Below, piece by piece: positions 44,370 to 55,859 of a stretch of DNA of 64,000 nucleotides (position 1 is its first letter; every line of letters begins with the position of its first letter). A program made the position numbers and the translations under genes. Source of the DNA: Pseudomonas sp. ANT_H12B (lineage in GTDB: Bacteria; Pseudomonadota; Gammaproteobacteria; Pseudomonadales; Pseudomonadaceae); the NCBI RefSeq assembly GCF_008369325.1, contig NZ_VOBI01000002.1, positions 124,001 through 188,000 of the forward strand, read 5' to 3'. The notes under the pieces were generated by a model. It was not told the DNA's origin, searched no databases, and saw nothing but the letters and a program-made list of their open reading frames with translations.

Positions 44370-45734
44370 ATGACCAGCAACAACCCGCAAACCCGTGAAT
44401 GGCAAACCCTCAGCAACGATCACCACCTGGCCCCGTTCAGCGACTTCAAGCAGCTGAAAGAGAAAGGCCCGCGGATCATCACCAGCGCCAAGGGCGTTTA
44501 CCTCTGGGACAGCGAAGGCAACAAGATCCTCGACGGCATGGCCGGCCTGTGGTGCGTAGCCATCGGCTACGGTCGCGATGAACTGGCCGATGCCGCCAGC
44601 AAACAGATGCGCGAACTGCCTTATTACAACCTGTTCTTCCAGACGGCTCACCCGCCGGTGCTGGAGCTGGCCAAGGCCATCGCCGACATCGCGCCTGAAG
44701 GCATGAACCACGTGTTCTTCACCGGTTCCGGTTCTGAAGGCAACGACACCATGCTGCGCATGGTTCGTCACTACTGGGCGATCAAGGGCCAGCCGAAAAA
44801 GAAAGTCATCATTAGCCGCAAGAACGGTTATCACGGTTCCACCGTGGCCGGCGCGAGCCTGGGTGGCATGACCTACATGCACGAACAAGGCGACTTGCCG
44901 ATTCCGGGCATCGTCCACATCGCCCAGCCGTACTGGTTCGCTGAAGGCGGCAACATGACGCCCGAAGAGTTCGGTATTTGGGCGGCGAATCAGCTGGAAG
45001 AGAAGATTCTGGAAGTCGGCGTCGACAACGTCGGTGCCTTTATTGCCGAGCCGATCCAGGGTGCCGGTGGCGTGATCATTCCGCCAGAAACCTACTGGCC
45101 GCGCATCAAGGAAATCCTCGCCAAGTACGACATCCTGTTTGTGGCGGATGAAGTGATCTGTGGTTTCGGCCGCACCGGTGAGTGGTTCGGTAGCGATTTC
45201 TACGACCTCAAGCCCGACATGATGACCATCGCCAAAGGCCTGACGTCCGGCTACATCCCTATGGGTGGCCTGATCGTGCGTGACGAAGTGGTCGCGGTAC
45301 TCAACGAAGGTGGCGATTTCAACCACGGCTTCACGTATTCCGGGCACCCGGTGGCCGCAGCGGTGGCGCTGGAAAACATCCGCATCCTGCGCGAAGAAAA
45401 AATTATCGAACGCGTTCATGCGGAAACGGCACCTTATTTGCAAAAGCGTCTACGGGAACTGAGCGATCACCCGTTGGTGGGCGAAGTGCGTGGGGTGGGT
45501 CTGTTGGGGGCCATAGAACTGGTTCAGGACAAGGCCACTCGCAAGCGTTTCGAAGGCAAGGGCGCCGGCATGATTTGCCGCACGTTCTGCTTCGAAAACG
45601 GCCTGATCATGCGTGCCGTGGGCGACACCATGATCATTGCCCCGCCACTGGTGATTACACCGGCTGAAATCGATGAGTTGGTAACAAAGGCGCGCAAGTG
45701 CCTGGACCTGACTCTGAGTGCGTTGCAGGGCTAA
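44370..45734 (+). CDS. spuC: Putrescine-pyruvate aminotransferase SpuC
   Basis: 454 residues, class III PLP aminotransferase. Signatures: KGVYLWDSEGNKILDGMAGL, GSGSEGNDTMLRMVRHYW, GYHGSTVAGASLGGMTYMHE, FVADEVICGFGRTGEWFGS and PLP lysine in MTIAKGLTSGYIPMGG. Converts putrescine to aminobutyraldehyde with pyruvate as acceptor. With spuA broken, this transaminase route may carry more of the flux (inference). AAGGAGAA upstream. Confidence 0.93.
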   Translation: MTSNNPQTREWQTLSNDHHLAPFSDFKQLKEKGPRIITSAKGVYLWDSEGNKILDGMAGLWCVAIGYGRDELADAASKQMRELPYYNLFFQTAHPPVLELAKAIADIAPEGMNHVFFTGSGSEGNDTMLRMVRHYWAIKGQPKKKVIISRKNGYHGSTVAGASLGGMTYMHEQGDLPIPGIVHIAQPYWFAEGGNMTPEEFGIWAANQLEEKILEVGVDNVGAFIAEPIQGAGGVIIPPETYWPRIKEILAKYDILFVADEVICGFGRTGEWFGSDFYDLKPDMMTIAKGLTSGYIPMGGLIVRDEVVAVLNEGGDFNHGFTYSGHPVAAAVALENIRILREEKIIERVHAETAPYLQKRLRELSDHPLVGEVRGVGLLGAIELVQDKATRKRFEGKGAGMICRTFCFENGLIMRAVGDTMIIAPPLVITPAEIDELVTKARKCLDLTLSALQG

Positions 45735-45901
45735 GTGCTAGGCTCTGAGCGGGGTGTGAAGTTTGCATTTCGCTCGGAGCAAACAAAGGATGGGTCTTTC
45801 CTTGAAAGCCTGCCTTGGATCTTGCCAGACTACCGGTTGTTTCAGATGCCCAGGAAAGGCCGCTGAGCACGTGGTTAAAAAGAAAAATTGGAGCATTACC
45901 C
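45735..45901 (+). promoter_or_regulatory. spuC-spuD intergenic region
   Basis: 167 bases with an inverted repeat GTTTGC (45761-45766) / GCAAAC (45779-45784). It may be a hairpin or operator; GGAG lies just before the spuD start. Confidence 0.4.
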
Positions 45902-47014
45902 ATGAAGGCATTAGGTATGAAGATAGCTGGCAAGACCCTCCTCGCCATGTCCCTGATGGGCGTGATGGCGGGCGCAGTTCAGGCGGATGACAAAGTTCTG
46001 CACGTGTACAACTGGTCTGATTACATCGCACCGGATACCGTCAAGAAGTTCGAAGCCGAGTCGGGGATCAAGGTTGTTTACGACGTATTCGACAGTAACG
46101 AAACCCTGGAAGCCAAGTTGCTGGCAGGCAAGTCCGGTTATGACATCGTCGTGCCGTCGAACAACTTCCTGGCCAAGCAGATCAAGGCCGGCGTTTACCA
46201 GAAGCTGGACAAGTCCAAGCTGCCTAACTGGAAGAACCTGAACACTGACCTGCTTAAAGCGGTATCGGTGAGCGACCCGGGCAACGAACACGCTTTCCCT
46301 TACATGTGGGGTTCGATTGGTATCGGCTTCAATGCCGAAAAGGTCAAGGCCGCACTGGGTGCCGACGCTCCAACCAATTCCTGGGACCTGATCTTCAAAC
46401 CTGAAAACGCCGCCAAGTTGAAGTCGTGCGGTATCAGTTTCCTCGATTCGCCAACCGAGATGATTCCGGTGGCGTTGCACTACTTGGGCTATCCAACCGA
46501 CAGCCAGGACAAAAAACAACTGGCCGAAGCCGAAGCACTGTTCCTGAAGATTCGTCCTTCGGTGGGCTACTTCCACTCGTCCAAGTACATCTCCGACCTG
46601 GCTAACGGCAACATCTGCGTCGCCGTGGGTTACTCGGGCGACATTTACCAGGCCAAGTCCCGCGCGGCTGAAGCCGGTGACAAGGTGAAAGTCAGCTACA
46701 ACATTCCGAAAGAAGGTGCGGGCAGCTTCTACGACATGGTCGCCATCCCTAAAGATGCCGAAAACGTCGAAGGCGCCTACAAGTTCATGACCTTCCTGCA
46801 GAAGCCGGAAATCATGGCTGAAATCACCAACGCCGTACGTTTCCCGAACGGTAACGCGGCTGCAACTGCACTGGTTGATAAAGAAATCACCGCCGACCCA
46901 GGCATCTACCCGCCAGCCGACGTGCTGGCCAAGTTGTACGCGATTGCCGACTTGCCGGCCGCGACCCAGCGGATCATGACCCGCAGCTGGACCAAGATCA
47001 AATCCGGTAAATAA
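45902..47014 (+). CDS. spuD: Putrescine-binding protein SpuD
   Basis: 370 residues from ATG 45902; upstream frame extension lacks family similarity. Signal peptide cut near [13 protein letters not shown]. Polyamine-binding fold of the PotF/SpuD group: [72 protein letters not shown] at the end. Ligand side chains line the cleft in known PotF structures. Periplasmic; delivers putrescine to SpuFGH. Confidence 0.92.
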   Translation: MKALGMKIAGKTLLAMSLMGVMAGAVQADDKVLHVYNWSDYIAPDTVKKFEAESGIKVVYDVFDSNETLEAKLLAGKSGYDIVVPSNNFLAKQIKAGVYQKLDKSKLPNWKNLNTDLLKAVSVSDPGNEHAFPYMWGSIGIGFNAEKVKAALGADAPTNSWDLIFKPENAAKLKSCGISFLDSPTEMIPVALHYLGYPTDSQDKKQLAEAEALFLKIRPSVGYFHSSKYISDLANGNICVAVGYSGDIYQAKSRAAEAGDKVKVSYNIPKEGAGSFYDMVAIPKDAENVEGAYKFMTFLQKPEIMAEITNAVRFPNGNAAATALVDKEITADPGIYPPADVLAKLYAIADLPAATQRIMTRSWTKIKSGK

Positions 47015-48300
<1,286 letters not shown>

Positions 48301-48368
48301 CGACAAGGCTCAAATTATCCAAGGTTCGCTCACTGGGGCGAACTGCAATTTTGTTGGGAGTTTCGTAA

Positions 48369-49511
48369 ATGGCAGTTGCCTCCGGCGCCTATAAGAAAGC
48401 CCTCGCGGGCGACCAATCACCCAAACAGGTGTTGGTCAAAATCGACCGGGTCACGAAGAAGTTCGACGAGACGATTGCCGTGGACGATGTGTCCCTAGAA
48501 ATCAAAAAAGGCGAGATTTTCGCCCTGCTCGGCGGTTCGGGATCGGGCAAATCCACGTTGCTGCGTATGCTGGCAGGCTTCGAACGGCCCACGGAGGGGC
48601 GCATTTTCCTCGATGGTGTCGACATCACGGACATGCCGCCGTACGAGCGGCCGATCAACATGATGTTTCAGTCTTACGCCTTGTTCCCGCACATGACCGT
48701 GGCGCAGAACATCGCCTTCGGCCTCAAGCAGGACAAAATCCCCGCAGCTGAAGTCGATGCCCGTGTCGCGGACATGCTCAAGCTGGTTCAGATGACGCAG
48801 TACGCCAAGCGCAAGCCGCATCAGCTGTCCGGTGGCCAGCGTCAGCGTGTGGCGTTGGCCCGCTCGTTGGCCAAGCGACCGAAGCTGTTGCTGCTCGACG
48901 AACCGATGGGTGCGTTGGACAAGAAGCTGCGTTCGCAAATGCAGCTTGAACTGGTCGAGATCATCGAGCGCGTCGGCGTAACCTGCGTCATGGTGACCCA
49001 CGACCAGGAAGAGGCCATGACCATGGCCGAGCGCATCGCGATCATGCACCTGGGCTGGATCGCCCAGATCGGCAGCCCGATCGACATCTACGAAACCCCG
49101 ACCAGCCGTCTGGTTTGCGAGTTCATCGGCAACGTCAACATCTTCGACGGCGAAGTGATCGACGACGCCGAAGGCCACGCGATCATCACCTGCAAGGACC
49201 TGGACCGCCAGATCTACGTCGGCCACGGCATCAGCACCTCGGTGCAGGATAAATCCGTGACCTACGCGATCCGTCCGGAAAAACTGCTGGTGACCCCGAC
49301 CATGCCGACCTGCGAATACAACTGGTCCAGCGGCAAGGTGCACGACATCGCCTACCTCGGTGGTCACTCGGTGTTCTACGTCGAACTGCCGAGCGGCAAG
49401 ATCGTCCAGTCTTTCGTCGCCAACGCCGAGCGCCGTGGTCAGCGCCCAACCTGGGGTGACCAGGTTTACGTGTATTGGGAAGACGACAGCGGCGTGGTAC
49501 TTCGCTCATGA
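48369..49511 (+). CDS. spuF: Polyamine ABC transporter ATPase SpuF
   Basis: 380 residues. Walker A GGSGSGKST near residue 55, signature LSGGQRQRVALARSL, Walker B LLLLDEPMGALDKK, H loop VTHDQEEAMTMAERIA, and a C-terminal TOBE-type regulatory domain (about 295-380). Energises uptake through SpuGH. Its TGA overlaps the ATG of spuG. Confidence 0.94.
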   Translation: MAVASGAYKKALAGDQSPKQVLVKIDRVTKKFDETIAVDDVSLEIKKGEIFALLGGSGSGKSTLLRMLAGFERPTEGRIFLDGVDITDMPPYERPINMMFQSYALFPHMTVAQNIAFGLKQDKIPAAEVDARVADMLKLVQMTQYAKRKPHQLSGGQRQRVALARSLAKRPKLLLLDEPMGALDKKLRSQMQLELVEIIERVGVTCVMVTHDQEEAMTMAERIAIMHLGWIAQIGSPIDIYETPTSRLVCEFIGNVNIFDGEVIDDAEGHAIITCKDLDRQIYVGHGISTSVQDKSVTYAIRPEKLLVTPTMPTCEYNWSSGKVHDIAYLGGHSVFYVELPSGKIVQSFVANAERRGQRPTWGDQVYVYWEDDSGVVLRS

Positions 49512-50428
49512 ACATGCGCAAATTCAAACGCCGCCTCAATCGAATAATTCCCGGTGGCCGTCAGCTGGTCATCGGGGTTCCGTTCATTTGGTTGTTCCTG
49601 TTCTTCATGTTGCCGTTCTTCATCGTCCTGAAGATCAGCTTCGCCGAAGCCGACGTCGCGATTCCGCCGTACACCGAGATCTACAGCTACCTCGACCAAA
49701 AAGTGCAGTTGCTGCTTAACCTGAGCAACTACGCGATGCTGGCCGGCGATGAGTTATACATCGCCGCTTACCTCGGCTCGTTGAAGATGGCGCTGATCAG
49801 TACCGTCCTCTGTTTGCTGATCGGCTACCCGATGGCCTACGCCATCGCCAGTGCCCGCAAAGAGATGCAAACGGTGCTGGTGCTGCTGATCATGATGCCG
49901 ACCTGGACCGCGATCCTGATCCGCGTTTACGCGTGGATGGGCATCCTCAGCAACAACGGTCTGCTCAATGGTTTCCTGATGACCATGGGCTGGATCGACG
50001 AACCGCTGCAGATCCTCAACACCAACCTGGCGGTGTACATCGGCGTGGTGTATTCGTACCTGCCGTTCATGATCCTGCCGCTCTACGCCAACCTGGTGAA
50101 ACACGACAACAGCCTGCTGGAAGCCGCATCCGACCTGGGTTCGAGCACCTTCAACAGTTTCTGGAAGATCACCATTCCGCTGTCGAAAAACGGCATCGTC
50201 GCCGGTTGCATGCTGGTGTTCATCCCGGTGGTGGGTGAGTTCGTGATCCCGGAACTGCTCGGCGGCCCGGAAACCCTGATGATCGGTAAAGTGCTCTGGC
50301 AAGAGTTCTTCAACAACCGTGACTGGCCGGTGGCATCAGCGCTTGCAGTGGTCATGCTGGCGATCCTGATTGTGCCGATCATTCTGTTCAACCGTAGTCA
50401 GGCCAAAGAAATGGAGGGCAAAGAATGA
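49508..50428 (+). CDS. spuG: Polyamine ABC transporter permease SpuG
   Basis: 306 residues from ATG 49508, giving ATGA overlap with spuF; the longer frame from 49475 is a shadow inside spuF. Six membrane helices with the coupling loop LEAASDLGSSTFNSFWKITI near 205-225. PotB/PotH type. Stop overlaps spuH start by 4 bases. Confidence 0.92.
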   Translation: MNMRKFKRRLNRIIPGGRQLVIGVPFIWLFLFFMLPFFIVLKISFAEADVAIPPYTEIYSYLDQKVQLLLNLSNYAMLAGDELYIAAYLGSLKMALISTVLCLLIGYPMAYAIASARKEMQTVLVLLIMMPTWTAILIRVYAWMGILSNNGLLNGFLMTMGWIDEPLQILNTNLAVYIGVVYSYLPFMILPLYANLVKHDNSLLEAASDLGSSTFNSFWKITIPLSKNGIVAGCMLVFIPVVGEFVIPELLGGPETLMIGKVLWQEFFNNRDWPVASALAVVMLAILIVPIILFNRSQAKEMEGKE

Positions 50429-51318
50429 AGCGCTTCCGTTTCTCAAGCTTCATGTTGGTAGCGGGTCTGCTGTTCATCTACGCGCCGATGCTGATCCTGG
50501 TGATCTACTCGTTCAACGCCTCGAAACTGGTAACGGTGTGGGGCGGCTGGTCGATCAAGTGGTACGTCGGCTTGATGGACAACACCCAACTGATGGGCTC
50601 GGTGGTGCGTTCGCTGGAAATCGCCTGCTACACGGCGGTGGCGGCGGTGGCGCTGGGTACGCTGGCGGCCTTCGTGCTGACCCGTATCACCCACTTCAAG
50701 GGCCGTACGCTGTTTGGTGGCCTGGTCACCGCGCCGCTGGTGATGCCCGAAGTGATCACCGGTCTGTCGCTGTTGCTGCTGTTCGTGGCAATGGCGCAGA
50801 TGATCGGTTGGCCACAGGAGCGCGGCATCCTCACCATCTGGATCGCCCACACCACGTTCTGTGCGGCGTATGTGGCTGTAGTGGTCTCGGCGCGCTTGCG
50901 TGAGCTGGACCTGTCCATCGAAGAGGCGGCCATGGACCTCGGTGCTCGGCCGTGGAAGGTGTTCTTCCTGATCACCATCCCGATGATTGCGCCATCCCTG
51001 GGGGCGGGCGGCATGATGTCGTTTGCCTTGTCCCTGGATGACCTGGTGTTGGCGAGCTTCGTGTCGGGCCCGGGTTCGACGACCCTGCCAATGGAAGTGT
51101 TCTCGGCGGTGCGTCTGGGCGTGAAACCGGAGATCAACGCCGTGGCCAGTCTGATTCTGCTGGCGGTTTCGCTGATGACGTTCCTGGTCTGGTTCTTCAG
51201 CCGTCGTGCCGAAGAAAGTCGCAAACGTGCGATTCAGCAGGCGATCGAAGAAAGCGCTGCCGACTCCTGGAAACAACCGGACGTGCGTCGCGCACAACAG
51301 GCGCCGGAAGCGGCTTGA
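50425..51318 (+). CDS. spuH: Polyamine ABC transporter permease SpuH
   Basis: 297 residues, about six membrane helices. PotC/PotI type; coupling loop IEEAAMDLGARPWKVFFLIT near 170-190. Last gene of the spu operon; ends with a charged cytosolic tail. The hairpin TGGCCAC-GAATAA-GTGGCCA lies just after the stop. Confidence 0.92.
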   Translation: MKRFRFSSFMLVAGLLFIYAPMLILVIYSFNASKLVTVWGGWSIKWYVGLMDNTQLMGSVVRSLEIACYTAVAAVALGTLAAFVLTRITHFKGRTLFGGLVTAPLVMPEVITGLSLLLLFVAMAQMIGWPQERGILTIWIAHTTFCAAYVAVVVSARLRELDLSIEEAAMDLGARPWKVFFLITIPMIAPSLGAGGMMSFALSLDDLVLASFVSGPGSTTLPMEVFSAVRLGVKPEINAVASLILLAVSLMTFLVWFFSRRAEESRKRAIQQAIEESAADSWKQPDVRRAQQAPEAA

Positions 51319-51354
51319 GGGTTGGCCACGAATAAGTGGCCACCCCAGATACCA

Positions 51355-51444
51355 TGTGGGAGCGAGCCTGCTCGCGAAAGCGGTCTATCAGTCGACATCT
51401 GTGTTGACTGACATGGCCCCTTCGCGAGCAGGCTCGCTCCCACA
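51355..51444. repeat. REP doublet (REPIN-like)
   Basis: TGTGGGAGCGAGCCTGCTCG with CGAAAG, and 45 bases on the inverted CCTTCGCGAGCAGGCTCGCT with CCCACA. Convergent gene ends flank it. Confidence 0.85.
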
Positions 51445-51450
51445 GTTGTT

Positions 51451-52092
51451 TTACGACACCCAAGGGGACTTGCGGATGATCTCGACGAAGTTCATCGGCT
51501 TGAAGCCTGGCTCGCTGTCCACCAGCACATCCGCGTTCACGGTGCCGAACGTGGTGTCCGGTTTGTGTTTAAAGCCATTGGCGAATGCACACAGGATGCA
51601 CTCCTTGAACCCTTCGCCCCGTGGATGCGCATGCACCACCGCTTCACGCTGCACAGTGGAAAACGCTGCGTAGTCGATGCCCAGCACATCCATTTCGACC
51701 CCCGCGGTAACCAGTGCCACATTAGGACGCAGGTGCTGCGGCACGCCCGGTGTGGTGTGCAGGGCAATCGACAGCCAGACCTGTTCGATATCGTCGTCAG
51801 TCAAACCATAAGGTTTCAGAAACGCTTTGGCAGCGTTGGCACTGTCGACTTCGAAGCGCTCGTCGTCAGTACGATGACCTTCTACCAGACCCAGGTCATG
51901 GAACATCGCGCCGACGTACAGCTGCTCCGGATCATAGGCCAACCGCTTGCGCTCACCGCTCAGGGCGCCGAACAGAAACACCCGGCGCGAGTGGTGATAC
52001 AGCAGGTCGGGCTCTGCGTCGCGAATGTATTCAGTGGTGGCCCGGGCCAACGCGCTGTCGGGGATTTTGATACCGGCGATGATGCTGCTCAT
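51451..52092 (-). CDS. HD-domain hydrolase (cyanamide-hydratase-like)
   Basis: 213 residues. Metal-site pattern of an HD domain: LYHHSRRVFLFGALSG, YVGAMFHDLGLVEGH (the His-Asp pair), and a downstream helix QVWLSIALHTTPGVPQHL. Similarity in outline to the cyanamide hydratase type HD family. Cytosolic; substrate unknown. It is divergent from a GlxA-type regulator, which may control it (inference). Confidence 0.82.
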   Translation of the reverse strand: MSSIIAGIKIPDSALARATTEYIRDAEPDLLYHHSRRVFLFGALSGERKRLAYDPEQLYVGAMFHDLGLVEGHRTDDERFEVDSANAAKAFLKPYGLTDDDIEQVWLSIALHTTPGVPQHLRPNVALVTAGVEMDVLGIDYAAFSTVQREAVVHAHPRGEGFKECILCAFANGFKHKPDTTFGTVNADVLVDSEPGFKPMNFVEIIRKSPWVS

Positions 52093-52353
52093 GGTGCTTT
52101 CCTCGTGGGGAACGCCGTGGCGGCGCTGATAGGTTCAGTCTGTTCCCGCACCCGAAACCGGACAATCGATCCATGGCTGCGATCCTTGCCAATGAGCATG
52201 CATATCGCGCCAACCTCGCTTGTTGGGCCCGGATTGGCTAAGTTTGAATTCAGGTTGAACGCATTCCCTGTAGCGGCAGCCTCGCGGGCTCGGCAGCTGC
52301 AAGTCGTGTGATAGCTGACACTCACTCAAGTGCCATAGGAGGCGAAGCGAGCC

Positions 52354-53319
52354 ATGAGTAAAACCGTTGCCATCGTGGTGTTCGCAGGCGTTCAGTCCCT
52401 GGACGTCACCGGTCCCATGGATGTGTTTTCCGAAGCCAATCGTTTCCTCGAACCGCAGGATCATTACCGGTTAGAGGTCATCGGCGTCGAACACGGGGTG
52501 ATGGCCTGCTCCAACGGCTTGTCACTCAATGCCCATCGGCATTTCAGCGAGGCGCTGGAGGCTTATGACCTGCTGCTGGTGGCCGGTGGGCCGCAGTTGC
52601 CGTTCATGGATTTTGGCGCGGCATTCGATGCCTGGTTGCGTGATGCCTGCGCGTTGGCGCAACGCTTTGGCTCGATCTGTAACGGCGCGTTCATGCTCGC
52701 TCGAGCCGGATTGCTGGAAGGGCGAACGGTCACCACCCATTGGGGGGACGCTGCGGCGCTGGCGACGTTGTGCCCTTCGACCCAGGTTGAAGCCGACCGT
52801 TTGTACGTGCAGGACGCTGAGCTCTACACCTCGGCGGGTGTCACGGCGGGGATCGATTTGTCGTTGTACCTGCTGGCCCGGGACCATGGGCCGGAAGTAG
52901 CGCTGAGTGTGGCAAAACGGCTGGTGGTGTTCACTCAACGCTCTGGCGGTCAGTCGCAGTTCAGCCCGTTCCTTACGCCTCACGCCGAACCCACTTCTGC
53001 CGTGGCGTTGGTGCAGCTCTACGTGTTGGCCAACCTGACAGGCGACCTGACCATTGCCGACCTGGCCAACGCCGCCAACATGAGTGCCCGGAATTTTTCC
53101 CGGGTATTTGCCAAAGAGGCGAAAATCACCCCGGCAGAATTTGTCGAGCAAGCACGGGTGGACGCGGCGCGGGTGCTGCTTGAAAGCACCAGCTCGCCGC
53201 TCAAGACCGTGGCGTACCAGTGCGGATTTCGCGATGCCCAGCACATGCGCAGTGTGTTCAATCGCCGGTTGGGGGTGACGCCGCAGCAATTCAGGCTGAA
53301 CTTTGCGGTGATGGTCTGA
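52354..53319 (+). CDS. GlxA-family regulator (DJ-1/PfpI + AraC HTH)
   Basis: 321 residues. N-terminal DJ-1/PfpI-like domain (1-180): VAIVVFAGVQSLDVTGPMDV and the elbow Cys in FGSICNGAFMLARAGLLEGR. C-terminal AraC DNA-binding domain (about 225-315): TIADLANAANMSARNFSRVF, TPAEFVEQARVDAARVLLES, YQCGFRDAQHMRSVFNRRLG. The effector is not known. Divergent 261 bases from the HD-domain gene. GGAGG lies upstream of the ATG. Confidence 0.9.
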   Translation: MSKTVAIVVFAGVQSLDVTGPMDVFSEANRFLEPQDHYRLEVIGVEHGVMACSNGLSLNAHRHFSEALEAYDLLLVAGGPQLPFMDFGAAFDAWLRDACALAQRFGSICNGAFMLARAGLLEGRTVTTHWGDAAALATLCPSTQVEADRLYVQDAELYTSAGVTAGIDLSLYLLARDHGPEVALSVAKRLVVFTQRSGGQSQFSPFLTPHAEPTSAVALVQLYVLANLTGDLTIADLANAANMSARNFSRVFAKEAKITPAEFVEQARVDAARVLLESTSSPLKTVAYQCGFRDAQHMRSVFNRRLGVTPQQFRLNFAVMV

Positions 53320-53338
53320 GCGTGGGAACGATCAAAAT

Positions 53339-55750
53339 CTACTGCGCAGCCCGCGCCGGTAACAGTTTCAACGTACTGCGGGTGTTGGCCGTGACCTCTT
53401 CATCGTTGAGGTACGCCTGGTAGTAGATCCCTTCGATATACGCCTCGGCCTGGTCTTCATAGTGACTGTCGAACGGCACGCCACTCTGGCCGACCGGGTT
53501 GACGGTCAGGCTGTGGGCCGGGTCGGCGAAGTCGATCAGGCGTCGGGTCGATGGGCCATAGGTCACTGGCCACGGTGCCGGGCCGATCTTGGCCGAGAGG
53601 TTATTCGGCACTTCATGGGTGCCTGGCGCGGCGAACGGGCCGACATTGAAGATCCGGTCCAGCGGCTTCTGCTGCCCCAGTGGATGGCCGTGAGTCAGCG
53701 TGTGCGTCTTGCCCCACTGCCATTGCGCGACATCAGCGCCCAGCGTGGTCTTGAGGTGTGCAATGCTCGCTTGCCATGCCACCTTGACCGTATCGGCACG
53801 GGTTTCCTTGCCGAGGGTGTTGCGGTTGTCCCACCACGGCGAGTCGGCAGTCGCGGCCAGACGTGGCAGCGCGGCGTCGATCACTCGTGTAGAGAGCAGC
53901 GTTTCAAAGAAGTCATTCCCCAGTTCATCGTGCATCGTCGCGTCAGCCAGGTTGAACAGCAACTGGTTGAACAGCGTGGCGCTTGTGGATTCCAGCGGGT
54001 AGTCGCCTTTCCACTGGGCCAGTTGCTCCACCAGCTTGAGTTCGGCCGGATCGCTGACCACTTCACGCAGTACCGGCAGCAATGGCGCCAACAGTCGTGG
54101 GCCGTAGGCCGTGGTGGTGCCCAGTTGCAGTTTCTGGCTGGCGTCGAGGTCCCACTTGATGTTTTTGTCGCTGAGCTGGCGATTGAGCTGCTGGCCCCGA
54201 TCGGCCAGGTTGTAATAACCGGGAATCTCGATGCCGGTCGGCGACACCGGCTGGAAGTTGGCCGAGACGATGTAACCGCGTGCCGGGTTCTCTTCCTGCG
54301 GGTTGGCGCTGAACGGGTAGAAACCGTCCTTGTCCGCTTCCGCGGTGCTGCCGTCGAGGATGAACCCCGGGCGCGCACCCGCCGGACGTTTTGGCAGTTG
54401 CGCCGCCGCCCACCAGCCGATGTCACCCTTGGCATTGGCCCAGACGATGTTCAAGCCAGGTGCCTGGACCTTGGCGGCGGCATTGCGCGCCTTGGCCAGG
54501 GTGTCGGCGCGGTTGAGCTGATAGAAGCCTTCAAGGATCGGATTCTGGCTTTCGAGAAAGCCCCACCACATGGCAATCGGTGTTTTACCGACGCCGCTGC
54601 CCAGCGCATCGTTGACGATCGGACCATGGGGCGACTGACGCAGCACCAGCGTTACCGGTGCCTGGCCCTTGACCGCGATCTGCTGTTCGCTGGTCACCAG
54701 GTCCACCCATTTGCCGCGATACCAGACCTGATCGGGATTACCCGGATTGACCTTCTCGGCAATCAGATCGAGGTCGTCGTTCTGGAACATGGTGATGCTC
54801 CAGCCGAAGTCGCGGTTCATCCCCAGCGAAGCGAACGGCATCAATGCCTGATAGTGGCCATAGAGATCGAAACCCGGCGCCGAGAGCTGGGCTTCGTACC
54901 ACACCGACGGTGCGGAAAAACGGATATGCGGGTCGCCGGCCAACAGCGGCTTGCCGCTTTTGGTTCGACTGCCGGAGACGACCCAGGCGTTGCTGCCCTC
55001 GAACTGCGGCAAGCCGTTGTCGGCCAGCGCCTGTTCGCTCAGACGGGCGAGGGCGTTGAGGTCTTTCCAGTCTGCACTGGCGAGGGGCGGCACGGTACCG
55101 ACGCGGTTTTTCGCCAGCACGCCCTTGGGTTGCCAGTCCAGATCGAAGATGTTCAGGTAGTCGGCACCCAACTGATCGCGCACATAGGTCAGCAACGGTT
55201 CGGTGCGAAACGCCGCGGCAAAACTGTAGGCCATGTAACCGGCAATGCTGATGGTGTCTTGGGCAGTGAACGGACGCTTGGGGATGCCCAGTACATCGAA
55301 TTCGACGGGTTTTGGATGGCTGTCCTGATACTGATTGATGCCGTCCAGATAGGCCTGCATGGCGATAAAGGCCGGCGACTGTTTATCCATGTTCGTCAGG
55401 TAGGTTTCGGCACGTTCGCGAATACGCAGGCTGCGCATCAGCTTGTCGGTGTCGAGCAGTTTCGGGCCGAGGATTTCGGCCAGTTCGCCGCGCGCCAGTC
55501 GGCGCAGGACTTCCATCTGAAACAGCCGGTCCTGGGCGTGCACGTAACCGAGGGCGCGGTACAGGTCAGTTTCATTTTCAGCGCGGATGTGCGGGATGCC
55601 GCGCTCGTCGTAGCGCACGGTGACCGAACCTTGCAGGTGCTGCAGCTCCACCATGCCCTGGCGTGACGGCTGCTTGCTGTAGACGTACCAGCCGGCACCT
55701 GCGGCGAGCGCGACGATCAGCACGGCAAGAACGGTCAAGCTACGTTTCAT
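53339..55750 (-). CDS. hacB: HacB/PA0305-type penicillin acylase family protein
   Basis: 803 residues. Ntn-hydrolase precursor: N-terminal membrane anchor or signal (TVLAVLIVALAAGAGWYVYS), alpha subunit with VTVRYDERGIPHIRAENETD, then the autoprocessing nucleophile Ser253 in FEGSNAWVVSGSRTKSG. Beta subunit features include HIRFSAPSVWYEAQLSAPGF and LGMNRDFGWSITMFQNDDLD. Such periplasmic acylases cut acyl-homoserine lactones or related amides (known for HacB, QuiP). The identification as HacB rests on position downstream of spuH, as I recall for PA0305, and on similar length. Substrate is inferred. Confidence 0.82.
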   Translation of the reverse strand: MKRSLTVLAVLIVALAAGAGWYVYSKQPSRQGMVELQHLQGSVTVRYDERGIPHIRAENETDLYRALGYVHAQDRLFQMEVLRRLARGELAEILGPKLLDTDKLMRSLRIRERAETYLTNMDKQSPAFIAMQAYLDGINQYQDSHPKPVEFDVLGIPKRPFTAQDTISIAGYMAYSFAAAFRTEPLLTYVRDQLGADYLNIFDLDWQPKGVLAKNRVGTVPPLASADWKDLNALARLSEQALADNGLPQFEGSNAWVVSGSRTKSGKPLLAGDPHIRFSAPSVWYEAQLSAPGFDLYGHYQALMPFASLGMNRDFGWSITMFQNDDLDLIAEKVNPGNPDQVWYRGKWVDLVTSEQQIAVKGQAPVTLVLRQSPHGPIVNDALGSGVGKTPIAMWWGFLESQNPILEGFYQLNRADTLAKARNAAAKVQAPGLNIVWANAKGDIGWWAAAQLPKRPAGARPGFILDGSTAEADKDGFYPFSANPQEENPARGYIVSANFQPVSPTGIEIPGYYNLADRGQQLNRQLSDKNIKWDLDASQKLQLGTTTAYGPRLLAPLLPVLREVVSDPAELKLVEQLAQWKGDYPLESTSATLFNQLLFNLADATMHDELGNDFFETLLSTRVIDAALPRLAATADSPWWDNRNTLGKETRADTVKVAWQASIAHLKTTLGADVAQWQWGKTHTLTHGHPLGQQKPLDRIFNVGPFAAPGTHEVPNNLSAKIGPAPWPVTYGPSTRRLIDFADPAHSLTVNPVGQSGVPFDSHYEDQAEAYIEGIYYQAYLNDEEVTANTRSTLKLLPARAAQ

Positions 55751-55859
55751 GGTGATTCCTTGTTGTTATGAGTGATAGCAGTTCCCTGGCGTCACTGTTT
55801 AGCATGGCTTGCTGATTCGGCTCATCACACTTAGGAGGGATTCGCCCTTCTCGCCGGCT

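Noticed and set aside
53462..55666. 734-codon plus-strand open frame
   Set aside because: Antisense to the HacB-type acylase, with no recognisable protein family.
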